From Candidatus Daviesbacteria bacterium (GTDB taxonomy: Bacteria; Patescibacteriota; Microgenomatia; Daviesbacterales; UBA10151), in contig DAIDIY010000012.1 in assembly GCA_027451625.1 (NCBI GenBank), forward strand, positions 1 through 39,132: DNA of 39,132 nt. Direction: 5' to 3'. Of this stretch, positions 20,423-28,606 are shown piece after piece. Every line of letters begins with the position of its first letter. Position 1 is the first letter of the stretch. Under the pieces are notes generated by a model. The model did not search any database. It was not told the DNA's origin and saw only the letters and a list, made by a program, of their open reading frames with translations. Both the position numbers and the translations under genes were made by a program.

Positions 20423-21292
20423 TTATCGACCTTTATTAACCAAATTTAAAAGATACTCACCATATCCGCTCTTTACAAGAGGTTCAGCTAATCTGACTAG
20501 CTGCTTTTTATCAATAAATCCCTGTTTATAAGCTATCTCTTCTACACATCCTACTTTCATCCCTTGTCTCTCTTCGATCACCTGAACAAACTGTGAAGCT
20601 TGCATCATACTGGGGAATGTTCCAGTATCCAGCCAAGCAGTACCACGATCGAGTAAACACACCTTAAGTCTACCTTTTTTTAAATAAGACTCTAAAACTG
20701 AGGTTATTTCCAACTCTCCTCTTTTACTAGGAGTAACGCTTTTAGCGATTTCTATAACATCATTATCGCAAAAATAAAGTCCCGCATTTGCAAAATTAGA
20801 TTTAGGATTTGCTGGTTTTTCTACAATCGATACAACATTCATTTTCTCATCAAACTCGTAGACCCCATATCGTTGGGGATCTTTAACTGGCGCAGCAAAT
20901 CCTACTGCACCGTCAACATCTAAAAACTGCTCCAATTGAGATCCCATCTCTGATCCATAAAAGATGTTATCTCCCAATACCATAGCTACTTTATCTCCCC
21001 CTATAAAATCTTCTCCTATGATAAATGCCTCAGCTAATCCACGAGGATAATCTTGAACTTTATAAGAAAATTTACAACCCAGCTGAGAACCATCTCCAAG
21101 AAGAGATTCAAATCGAGGTAAATCTTTTACTGTAGAGATTACAAGAATATCTCGTATGCCCGCTAGCATTAAAGTGGAAAGAGGATAATAAATCATGGGT
21201 TTGTCATAAATTGGCATTAATTGCTTACTAACAGCAAGAGTAAGAGGATACAGTCTAGTACCTGAACCGCCCGCCAATACAATACCTTTCAT
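20423..21292 (-). CDS. rmlA: glucose-1-phosphate thymidylyltransferase
   Basis: [50 protein letters not shown]. Confidence 0.97.
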   Translation of the reverse strand: MKGIVLAGGSGTRLYPLTLAVSKQLMPIYDKPMIYYPLSTLMLAGIRDILVISTVKDLPRFESLLGDGSQLGCKFSYKVQDYPRGLAEAFIIGEDFIGGDKVAMVLGDNIFYGSEMGSQLEQFLDVDGAVGFAAPVKDPQRYGVYEFDEKMNVVSIVEKPANPKSNFANAGLYFCDNDVIEIAKSVTPSKRGELEITSVLESYLKKGRLKVCLLDRGTAWLDTGTFPSMMQASQFVQVIEERQGMKVGCVEEIAYKQGFIDKKQLVRLAEPLVKSGYGEYLLNLVNKGR

Positions 21293-21295
21293 AAA

Positions 21296-21559
21296 TTAAA
21301 AGAGGAAACTTTGAGATAATACCACTATTAAACAAAGCAAAGCAACTAGTGCGTATTCGATCATAATTTCAATTGATAAAGTTTTAAGATTATGATGGTG
21401 CAGTAAAGCTACCACCATATAGACTATCGCTGCAAGAACTACTACCTCAAATGAGATATTTGGAGAGTAGTCAAAGGTTACAAGTAACGAGACAAAAAGA
21501 GGTACAAGAAGAACTATAATCCATATCGGATTGATTGATGTTATCTTTTTCTTTCTCAT
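21296..21559 (-). CDS. small (87 aa) membrane protein
   Basis: About three predicted hydrophobic helices; tightly packed between rmlA and CAP gene. Confidence 0.6.
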   Translation of the reverse strand: MRKKKITSINPIWIIVLLVPLFVSLLVTFDYSPNISFEVVVLAAIVYMVVALLHHHNLKTLSIEIMIEYALVALLCLIVVLSQSFLF

Positions 21560-21567
21560 CTTAGTAA

Positions 21568-22434
21568 TTAAATTATAGCCCCTACTTTAGCTACAAGTAT
21601 TGCAACAATTGCTAATACTAATAAACTTAGTTGGGCAAAGTGGTGTGCTGAAATTCTAATTACTCCGCGCTTTCTGAGTATTAAATAATCCAGGATTATT
21701 AATATACCTAAACCACCCAATATAATTAGACTAAACATTTTAGAAACCATAGACGGATCAACTAAAGGCCGCCCCTGGTAATTATTATTTACAGTTATTG
21801 GTTTATTTTGAGCGATAAGATGAATAGGTACTGGAGTAATTTGAGGCACAGCCGAGATCGGTGAATATGGAGTACCAAACATCTGTACTACTAAAGTAGT
21901 TTTCTCTCCTAGTAGGGTACCTGGTACAACAGCAATCCCAATATCTTGATAATGAGGATTTAAAATATTCTCTCTATGGGATGGAGAATTCATCCAAGCT
22001 GTAACGACATCTGCGGAATTATAAAAATTTCTAGCTAAATTCTCTCCTGCATAAGAAAATTTATATCCTGAAGAAAGAATAAAACTCCATGGATCTTTTC
22101 CTGAGGGAGAATAATGAGCCCAATAATCTTCGGCAAACATATCTTTAGCTTTCGAATAAGCTGCCGAATCTAAATCTTTACTCTCCTTAAGTGGATTAAG
22201 TCCATTTTTTTCTCTTTGAATATTAGTATCATTAATAATCTGCGGCACAGTAATGCTTGATTCAATTCCTAGAACTCCAGGCTTATACAAATTAACAAGA
22301 TTAATTCCAACTTGTAGCAGCATAAACAGTAAAATGTAAATAATAAAATAATGCCAATGAAGTAGTTTTGCTTTTTGATGGGTATGCGGATGAGGAATAA
22401 AATAACTCAGAACACTTTCATTATTGATAATCAT
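21568..22434 (-). CDS. CAP/SCP (YkwD-like) domain membrane protein
   Basis: INDTNIQREKNGLNPLKESKDLDSAAYSKAKDM, HYSPSGKDPW, AGENLARNF, WMNSPSHRENILNPHYQDIGIAV; flanking TM segments. Confidence 0.92.
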   Translation of the reverse strand: MIINNESVLSYFIPHPHTHQKAKLLHWHYFIIYILLFMLLQVGINLVNLYKPGVLGIESSITVPQIINDTNIQREKNGLNPLKESKDLDSAAYSKAKDMFAEDYWAHYSPSGKDPWSFILSSGYKFSYAGENLARNFYNSADVVTAWMNSPSHRENILNPHYQDIGIAVVPGTLLGEKTTLVVQMFGTPYSPISAVPQITPVPIHLIAQNKPITVNNNYQGRPLVDPSMVSKMFSLIILGGLGILIILDYLILRKRGVIRISAHHFAQLSLLVLAIVAILVAKVGAII

Positions 22435-22460
22435 CTTTAAACAATCAAAGTAATAAAAAC

Positions 22461-22480
22461 AAGTATACTTAAGTATACTT
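22461..22480. repeat. 20-bp perfect palindrome made of two palindromic AAGTATACTT decamers
   Basis: AAGTATACTTAAGTATACTT read directly; spans the tsaB stop codon. Confidence 0.9.
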
Positions 22481-22777
22481 TACTTGTAATATTTTGTTAA
22501 TTTGGCCATTTACAGGAATATTCAACGCAAATCCTAATGCTTGGGCTACTGAAACCCCAACCCTTATTCCCGTAAAAGATCCTGGTCCAATTTCTACTTC
22601 TACTGCAGTCAAATCGGAAGAGTCAAGATTATTTTTTTTTAAAATTCTATCAATTAACCCGAGCAAAACTTGCGAACCGTGTTTATTAACAGCCTCCATT
22701 TGATCTATGACCAAACTTCCATTTTTAATAGTTATCTCTGTTTTATCTTTTTCCTTAGTATTTATATAAAGAATCAT
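22469..22777 (-). CDS. tsaB: short TsaB-like t6A biosynthesis protein (N-terminal domain only)
   Basis: EVEIGPGSFTGIRVGVSVAQALGFALNIPVNG; ORF only 102 aa. Confidence 0.75.
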   Translation of the reverse strand: MILYINTKEKDKTEITIKNGSLVIDQMEAVNKHGSQVLLGLIDRILKKNNLDSSDLTAVEVEIGPGSFTGIRVGVSVAQALGFALNIPVNGQINKILQVKYT

Positions 22778-22832
22778 ATTATAATTTTAACAAAATACCA
22801 GTAGTCTATAAACATAGTAGACTTTAAATTTG

Positions 22833-23723
22833 ATGAAAAAATTCGTATTAGTTTCTATATTCCTAATATTAATATTGTTTATTTTTTCCCTCATCCCTAA
22901 ATCTACTGCTCCTACTCCGACTGCTAATAATTTGAATGCCATCCATAATTTAAAAATTAAACATATTTTTTTAATTGTCATGGAGAACAAATCTTACTAT
23001 CAAATTATTAACAATCCCAGTGCGCCATTTATCAACAACTTAGCAAAAAATAATTTTTTAACAACAAATTATTCAGGAGTTACACATCCGAGTCTACCAA
23101 ATTATCTATCTTTAATTGGCGCTAATACTTTTGGTATACATAGCGATTGCAACAACTGCTCTGTCAACGCTAAAAACTTAATAGATCTATTAGAAGAAAA
23201 AAACATAACATGGAAGGCGTATATGGAAAATATGCCAAATAGCTGCTTTCTAGGCAACAGTTACCCTTACGCTCAAAAACACAATCCTTTCATTTATTTT
23301 AATGATATTAAAAATAATACTAGAAGATGTAATAACATCGTTTCTTTACAAATTCTAGACAAAGATCTAAAAAATGATTCAACTACCCCAAATTTTGTCT
23401 GGATTACTCCTAATTTATGCAATGATATGCACGACTGTCAAATAACAATCGGTGACAATTGGCTAAAAAATGAGGTCAATCAAATTCTTTCCTCTCCTGC
23501 TTTCACACATCAATCTTCCCTTCTTTTTATAACTTGGGATGAAGGAGAGATCCTAAATAATCATATTCCTTTAATTGTCGCCGGATCGGTTGTCAAACAT
23601 TCAACTTCTAATACTTCATATAATCACTATTCTTTACTTCACACAATTGAGGTAATCTGGAATCTTCCTCCTTTAAATAATAATGACCGCAATGCTCCAA
23701 TTATTTCAAACTTTTTTTCTTAA
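22833..23723 (+). CDS. secreted phosphoesterase (PF04185, phospholipase C/acid phosphatase-like)
   Basis: IKHIFLIVMENKSYYQII...THPSLPNYLSLIGANTFGI...LLFITWDEGE; N-terminal signal anchor; ATG at 22833 preferred over the TTG at 22830. Confidence 0.85.
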   Translation: MKKFVLVSIFLILILFIFSLIPKSTAPTPTANNLNAIHNLKIKHIFLIVMENKSYYQIINNPSAPFINNLAKNNFLTTNYSGVTHPSLPNYLSLIGANTFGIHSDCNNCSVNAKNLIDLLEEKNITWKAYMENMPNSCFLGNSYPYAQKHNPFIYFNDIKNNTRRCNNIVSLQILDKDLKNDSTTPNFVWITPNLCNDMHDCQITIGDNWLKNEVNQILSSPAFTHQSSLLFITWDEGEILNNHIPLIVAGSVVKHSTSNTSYNHYSLLHTIEVIWNLPPLNNNDRNAPIISNFFS

Positions 23724-23736
23724 TATACTTTAGTAA

Positions 23737-23745
23737 TGATATAAT
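23737..23745 (+). promoter_or_regulatory. extended -10 promoter element (TGATATAAT) directly upstream of prfB
   Basis: TGN-TATAAT, 6 nt before ATG at 23752. Confidence 0.5.
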
Positions 23746-23751
23746 TTGAGC

Positions 23752-24834
23752 ATGGACGAGATACAAAATAAATTAAATAATCTAGAAAAACGATTCTTCA
23801 CAATTAAAGACCAATTCGATCAGGATTTGCTACAAAAACAGATAAGAGAGATGGAAGCAGAGATGAATAAGCCAAATTTCTGGGAGGATATTCAAAGAGC
23901 AAAGACAATATCTCAGAACCTTTCAGAAAAGCAGAAACTGCTAGAAAAAATCGAAACAATATCTGAAAGATTAAAAACAGTTAAAGAACTATCTTATGAA
24001 CCTAATTTAGAAACAGAGATTAAGGAGGAAGCGACTACAATAGAAGAAATAATTAACAATTTAGAATTTAATTTATATTTAAATGGACCTTATGATCAAA
24101 CAGAAGCTATACTCTCGGTTCATGCAGGAACTGGAGGAGTAGAAGCTATGGACTGGGCAGCGATGCTTGCTCGAATGTATCAACGGTATTTTGAAAAATC
24201 TGGATGGAAATATGAAATAACCGATGAGAGTTTTGGTGAAGAAGCGGGATATAAATCAGTATCTATGGTTATACATCAACCAATTGCTTATGGATATTTA
24301 AAAGGAGAAATGGGAACCCATCGTCTAGTCAGACAATCTCCTTTTAATGCCGATAAATTACGTCAGACTTCTTTTGCATTAGTTGAAGTCCTTCCAGTTA
24401 TAGAAAATGATCAAGAGATACAAATAAATGATGCTGATTTGGAGTTTGAGGCATTTAGATCAGGGGGTGCGGGTGGGCAAAACGTTAACAAAGTAAACAC
24501 TGCAGTAAGGCTAAAGCATATTCCAACTGGAATTGTTGTCACCTGTCAAACAGAGAGATCTCAACTGCAAAATAGAGAGAATGCTCTAAAAATGCTCAAA
24601 GGAAAATTATGGCTTCTTCTACAAGATGAGAAGAAGAGAAGAACAGAAGGCTTAAAAGGTCAAACTAAACAGGCTTCATGGGGAACTCAGATTCGTTCTT
24701 ATGTTCTACATCCTTATCATTTAGTCAAAGATTTGCGGACAAATGTAGAAACTTCAGACACTGAAGCTATATTAAATGGAGATTTGAGCAATTTTATAGA
24801 AGCCGAGATAAAAAATTACTCCGTTGAAAAATAA
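23752..24834 (+). CDS. prfB: peptide chain release factor 2
   Basis: RF2 SPF tripeptide ([15 protein letters not shown]) and [28 protein letters not shown]. Confidence 0.95.
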   Translation: MDEIQNKLNNLEKRFFTIKDQFDQDLLQKQIREMEAEMNKPNFWEDIQRAKTISQNLSEKQKLLEKIETISERLKTVKELSYEPNLETEIKEEATTIEEIINNLEFNLYLNGPYDQTEAILSVHAGTGGVEAMDWAAMLARMYQRYFEKSGWKYEITDESFGEEAGYKSVSMVIHQPIAYGYLKGEMGTHRLVRQSPFNADKLRQTSFALVEVLPVIENDQEIQINDADLEFEAFRSGGAGGQNVNKVNTAVRLKHIPTGIVVTCQTERSQLQNRENALKMLKGKLWLLLQDEKKRRTEGLKGQTKQASWGTQIRSYVLHPYHLVKDLRTNVETSDTEAILNGDLSNFIEAEIKNYSVEK

Positions 24835-24905
24835 TATAATAAAGTACAAACCAATACTGGACAAACTTAGTTTTACATGTATAGAATAGTAACAATAGAT
24901 TGAAA

Positions 24906-25340
24906 ATGAATAAAAATCTAAATTTTTTCAAATCTTTAAACCTTATTCAGATCTTCTTAGGGGTTCTAGTTTTATCAGTTATTTTAGGTATAATAGCGGG
25001 ATATTTATTATCTAGAAATGGAAGTAATTCTTCATTAGTTGCTACAAGTACCAGCTCTTCAACAAACTCTATTCCTAAAAGCCCTCAACAAGACACTCAA
25101 ACATTCCGCGACTTCGCTGAAGGTGTTATCGAACCTATGCCTACACCCAAAAATCCAGATACTTATGTAGAAGGAACTCACCTTTTAATAAGAACTGGGG
25201 CTGTACCTGTAGCGCTGACATCTTCTGTAGTTGATTTAAACCAATATAATGGAAAAAAAGTAAAAGTATATGGTCAAACACAGAAAGCACTTAAAGTGGG
25301 GTGGCTTATGGATGTTGGCAAAGTAGAAGTTGAACAATAG
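24906..25340 (+). CDS. single-TM protein with C-terminal small beta/OB-like domain
   Basis: One N-terminal TM; conserved-looking TSSVVDLNQYNGKKVKVYGQTQKALKVGWLMDVGKVEV. Confidence 0.6.
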   Translation: MNKNLNFFKSLNLIQIFLGVLVLSVILGIIAGYLLSRNGSNSSLVATSTSSSTNSIPKSPQQDTQTFRDFAEGVIEPMPTPKNPDTYVEGTHLLIRTGAVPVALTSSVVDLNQYNGKKVKVYGQTQKALKVGWLMDVGKVEVEQ

Positions 25341-25368
25341 CCATATCTTCTCCATTTAGTAAACTGCC

Positions 25369-26052
25369 ATGATTTCCTTTAAAAACGTTTATAAAAAATT
25401 TAATCTCAATATAAATGCACTAGATGATGTGAGTTTGGATATTGAAAACGGTGAATTCGTATTTCTAGTTGGTCAATCAGGCGCAGGAAAATCTACAATG
25501 CTGCGACTTTTAGCACGAGAGTATGTTCCCACATCGGGAACAATTCTGATTGATGGTGTCGATATCTCTAAGTTAAAATCAAGCCAAGTTTCAGAATACC
25601 GCAGGAAGATCGGTTTTGTTTTTCAAGATTTTAAATTATTAGATGATAGGACTGTCTTCGAAAATGTAGCTTTAGCTCTTGAAGTGAGAGGAATTAAAGA
25701 AGTAGAGATAAATAAAGAGGTAGAGAAAACACTTAAAATGTTTGAAATTTGGGAGAGAAGAAAACTTTTTCCCCGCCAATTATCAGGAGGAGAAGCTCAA
25801 CGCACAGCAATTGCTCGGGCTACAATCGGAAAACCATCTCTTCTTTTAGCAGATGAGCCAACTGGAGATTTAGATCCACAAACCTCTTGGTCAGTTCTAC
25901 AATTACTTTTAGAAATCAACTCCTGGGGAACTACCGTTATTATGGCTACTCATAATAAAGAGATTGTTGATTCCCAAAAACGTCGAGTTATAGCCTTAAA
26001 GGCTGGAAAGATAGTAAAAGATAAGCATCAAAGTTTATATGAGATACATTAA
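25369..26052 (+). CDS. ftsE: cell division ATP-binding protein FtsE
   Basis: GQSGAGKST Walker A, LSGGEAQRTAIARA, LLADEPTGDLD; followed by ftsX. Confidence 0.95.
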   Translation: MISFKNVYKKFNLNINALDDVSLDIENGEFVFLVGQSGAGKSTMLRLLAREYVPTSGTILIDGVDISKLKSSQVSEYRRKIGFVFQDFKLLDDRTVFENVALALEVRGIKEVEINKEVEKTLKMFEIWERRKLFPRQLSGGEAQRTAIARATIGKPSLLLADEPTGDLDPQTSWSVLQLLLEINSWGTTVIMATHNKEIVDSQKRRVIALKAGKIVKDKHQSLYEIH

Positions 26053-26062
26053 TTAAAAAGTT

Positions 26063-26941
26063 ATGTCGATTTTTTTTAGTTTTGTCAAAAAGAATATTCG
26101 CCGTACACCATATCAGGCATTTGCGGCAACAATGGTAATGTTTTTTACATTCTTTTGTTTATCAACATTCCTGATTGTTGCTGTTGGTTCACAGCAGATA
26201 CTCAAATATTATGAGAGTAAGCCTCAAGCTATTGCCTTTTTTAAAGATGGTACTAACCCAGCGGATGTACAGCGAATCGAAGATGTTTTAAATCAAACAG
26301 GAAAAATTAAAAGCTTACATTATGTCAGTAAAAACGAAGCCCTTCAGATTTATCGTCAAAATAATAAAAACAACCCCCTTCTTCTTGAATTGGTTACTGC
26401 TAGTATATTACCCGCTTCTTTGGAAATCTCAACTGTATCTCCCGATGATTTACAACCTATAGCTAACCTGGTACAAAAAGAACCTACTGTTGAAGAAGTA
26501 GTATTCCCGGCTGATGTTGTATCTTCTTTAACCCAAGCAACGAGGATTATTAGAATTATTGGCGGAAGCGTGGTAGGATTCTTAGCTGTTTTCTCAACAC
26601 TAGTAATAGTTATGATTATAGGTTTTAAGATTCGTATTAAAAGAGCTGAAATTGAGACAATGAAGCTTTTGGGAGCACCAGTTTGGTTTATTCGCATACC
26701 TTATCTACTTGAAGGTATTATCTATTCTTTAACAGGAGCTATCTTAGGATGGGCTTTCAGTTTTGCTATATTATGGTATGTATCTCCGCTGCTCTTAAAC
26801 GGCCTTGGCGAGGTCTCGTCCCAAGTTTGGCCTCCCTCTATCTTATTTATAACAGGGCTTTTAGCCGCCCAAGTAATCGCAGCTTTGCTAGTAGGGGGAT
26901 TAGGCTCATTCACCGCTTTACGTCGTTATCTGAAGATTTAG
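26063..26941 (+). CDS. ftsX: cell division permease FtsX
   Basis: Four-TM FtsX architecture, IRIKRAEIETMKLLGAPVWFIRIPYLLEGIIYSLTGAILGW. Confidence 0.93.
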   Translation: MSIFFSFVKKNIRRTPYQAFAATMVMFFTFFCLSTFLIVAVGSQQILKYYESKPQAIAFFKDGTNPADVQRIEDVLNQTGKIKSLHYVSKNEALQIYRQNNKNNPLLLELVTASILPASLEISTVSPDDLQPIANLVQKEPTVEEVVFPADVVSSLTQATRIIRIIGGSVVGFLAVFSTLVIVMIIGFKIRIKRAEIETMKLLGAPVWFIRIPYLLEGIIYSLTGAILGWAFSFAILWYVSPLLLNGLGEVSSQVWPPSILFITGLLAAQVIAALLVGGLGSFTALRRYLKI

Positions 26942-26952
26942 CTTAAGAATTT

Positions 26953-28122
26953 ATGAAAAAATTCTTTGCTTTTTTTGTGTTGCTACTAATCGTTTTAGTA
27001 GTTTTTTTATCCCCTATTTCCACTTCTGCACAAGTTAATCCTCAAGATCTTCAAAATGTAGAACAGCAAATCAGTGATCTGACTTCTAAATTAAATACGG
27101 CAAAAGATCAAGAAAAAACGCTTCAATCTCAGCTTGACTATATCAATACCCAGTCTAAGCTTACGGAGCTAAAAATTACACAGACAAACACAGATCTGGA
27201 GCAGCTTCAAAGCGAGATATCAGATCTTTCTGGAAAGATAACTCAACTATCCAGCACAATAAGTACTTTAACCCAAATACTTTTAAATAGAATTATTGAG
27301 ACTTACAAATATGGTAACCCCTCCCCTCTTGAACTGATATTTTCATCGAAAGGTTTTTCTGATCTTCTGATGGCAACAAAGTATCTGGAAGTAGCCCAAG
27401 AGAACGATAAAAGAATTCTTTACCAACTTCAAGCTACAAAAAGCGCCTATCACGATCAGAAGATAAATAAAGAAACTCGGCAACAACAGGTTGAAAAACT
27501 AAAAGCTGATTTACAAAGTTACCAGAATCAACTTAACCAAAATGAAGCTGCTAAAGCAGCGTTATTAAGAATGACTCAAGATAACGAAGCAATCTATCAA
27601 CAGAAGTTAAAAGCGGCTCAGGAAGAGCAAAATGCAATTTTAGCAATCATTAATGGTCAAGGAAATGAAGTACAAGAAGGTCAAGTCCATAAAGGAGATA
27701 CAATAGGCACAATTATATCTGGCCCTAGTCCTTGTTCGACTGGAACCCATCTACATTTTGAGGTTCACCAGAATGGAAATATAATGAATCCTACCCGATT
27801 TTTAGCAAATCATTCCGTAACTTTTGCAAATTCTCCAGATGGACCATTCTCTTTTAGTGGAAGTTGGGACCTTTGGCCAGTATCTGATCCTATTATTATT
27901 ACTCAAGGCTTCGGTAATACTTGGTGGGCACAACATGGTTGGTATACAGATCCTCCGGGACACACTGGAGTAGACATGTACTCTTCAATCAGTCTTTCTG
28001 TGAGGGCTGTTCAGGATGGAACGTTATATGTAGGAGGTATAAGCTGTGGAAGCGGTATTTTACATTATAAAAGAGTTGACCAAGGTAATGGCATATCAAC
28101 TTACTATCTTCATGTGCTATAA
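26953..28122 (+). CDS. FtsEX-linked coiled-coil murein hydrolase (EnvC-like) with rearranged M23/LytM domain
   Basis: Signal peptide, long coiled coil, then STGTHLHFEV before HTGVDMY and terminal YYLHVL. Confidence 0.88.
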   Translation: MKKFFAFFVLLLIVLVVFLSPISTSAQVNPQDLQNVEQQISDLTSKLNTAKDQEKTLQSQLDYINTQSKLTELKITQTNTDLEQLQSEISDLSGKITQLSSTISTLTQILLNRIIETYKYGNPSPLELIFSSKGFSDLLMATKYLEVAQENDKRILYQLQATKSAYHDQKINKETRQQQVEKLKADLQSYQNQLNQNEAAKAALLRMTQDNEAIYQQKLKAAQEEQNAILAIINGQGNEVQEGQVHKGDTIGTIISGPSPCSTGTHLHFEVHQNGNIMNPTRFLANHSVTFANSPDGPFSFSGSWDLWPVSDPIIITQGFGNTWWAQHGWYTDPPGHTGVDMYSSISLSVRAVQDGTLYVGGISCGSGILHYKRVDQGNGISTYYLHVL

Positions 28123-28127
28123 ATAAA

Positions 28128-28166
28128 TTACCTCTTTTTCTTGTCTGATAGAGAGAAAAGAGGTAA
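28128..28166. other. intercistronic inverted repeat (hairpin)
   Basis: TTACCTCTTTTTCT / AGAGAAAAGAGGTAA: 14 bp with one bulged G, 10-nt loop. Confidence 0.75.
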
Positions 28167-28177
28167 CATAACCTCGT

Positions 28178-28606
28178 ATGATATACCAATCCTCATCTCA
28201 GGAAGAAACTGCCCGGATAGCTCAAAATCTAGCTAAAAGATTAGAAGCTGGAGCAATAATTTTAATGACAGGTCCTCTTGGCGCAGGAAAAACCACCTTT
28301 GTTTCATCATTTGCCAAAGAGCTAGGAGTTAAAAAGCATATCATCTCACCTACATTTACTTTAATGAGAAGTTATTCGCTCTCTGAGGGAAAAAAACTTT
28401 ACCATTTAGATCTATATCGGCTTGAGTCCCCTGAAGATATTTTAGGAATGGGAATTGAAGAGATACTCAGAGATAAAGAAAATATAGTTATTATTGAATG
28501 GGGAGAACGGCTAGGATTTCTTAAGCTTCCTAAGGCTCTATTGATAAATATTTCCCCAACTGGTGAAACTTCTCGGACTATAGAGATTACTCAAGTTGGA
28601 AGTTAA
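28178..28606 (+). CDS. tsaE: tRNA t6A biosynthesis ATPase TsaE
   Basis: MTGPLGAGKTTFVSSFAKELGV, SPTFTLMRSY, YHLDLYRLESPEDILGMGIEEIL, IIEWGERLG. Confidence 0.95.
   Translation: MIYQSSSQEETARIAQNLAKRLEAGAIILMTGPLGAGKTTFVSSFAKELGVKKHIISPTFTLMRSYSLSEGKKLYHLDLYRLESPEDILGMGIEEILRDKENIVIIEWGERLGFLKLPKALLINISPTGETSRTIEITQVGS

Noticed and set aside
22494-22703. Plus-strand 69-aa ORF
   Set aside because: Antisense to the tsaB GPGSFTG-coding region; spurious.
22803-22823. AGTCTA-N9-TAGACT dyad between tsaB and the phosphoesterase
   Set aside because: Short 6-bp arms in AT-rich DNA; not distinguishable from chance without conservation data.
26356-26913. Minus-strand ORFs of 113 and 63 aa (and the 65-aa plus ORF at 26749) over ftsX
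   Set aside because: They overlap a confident ftsX CDS in other frames; no domain signal.
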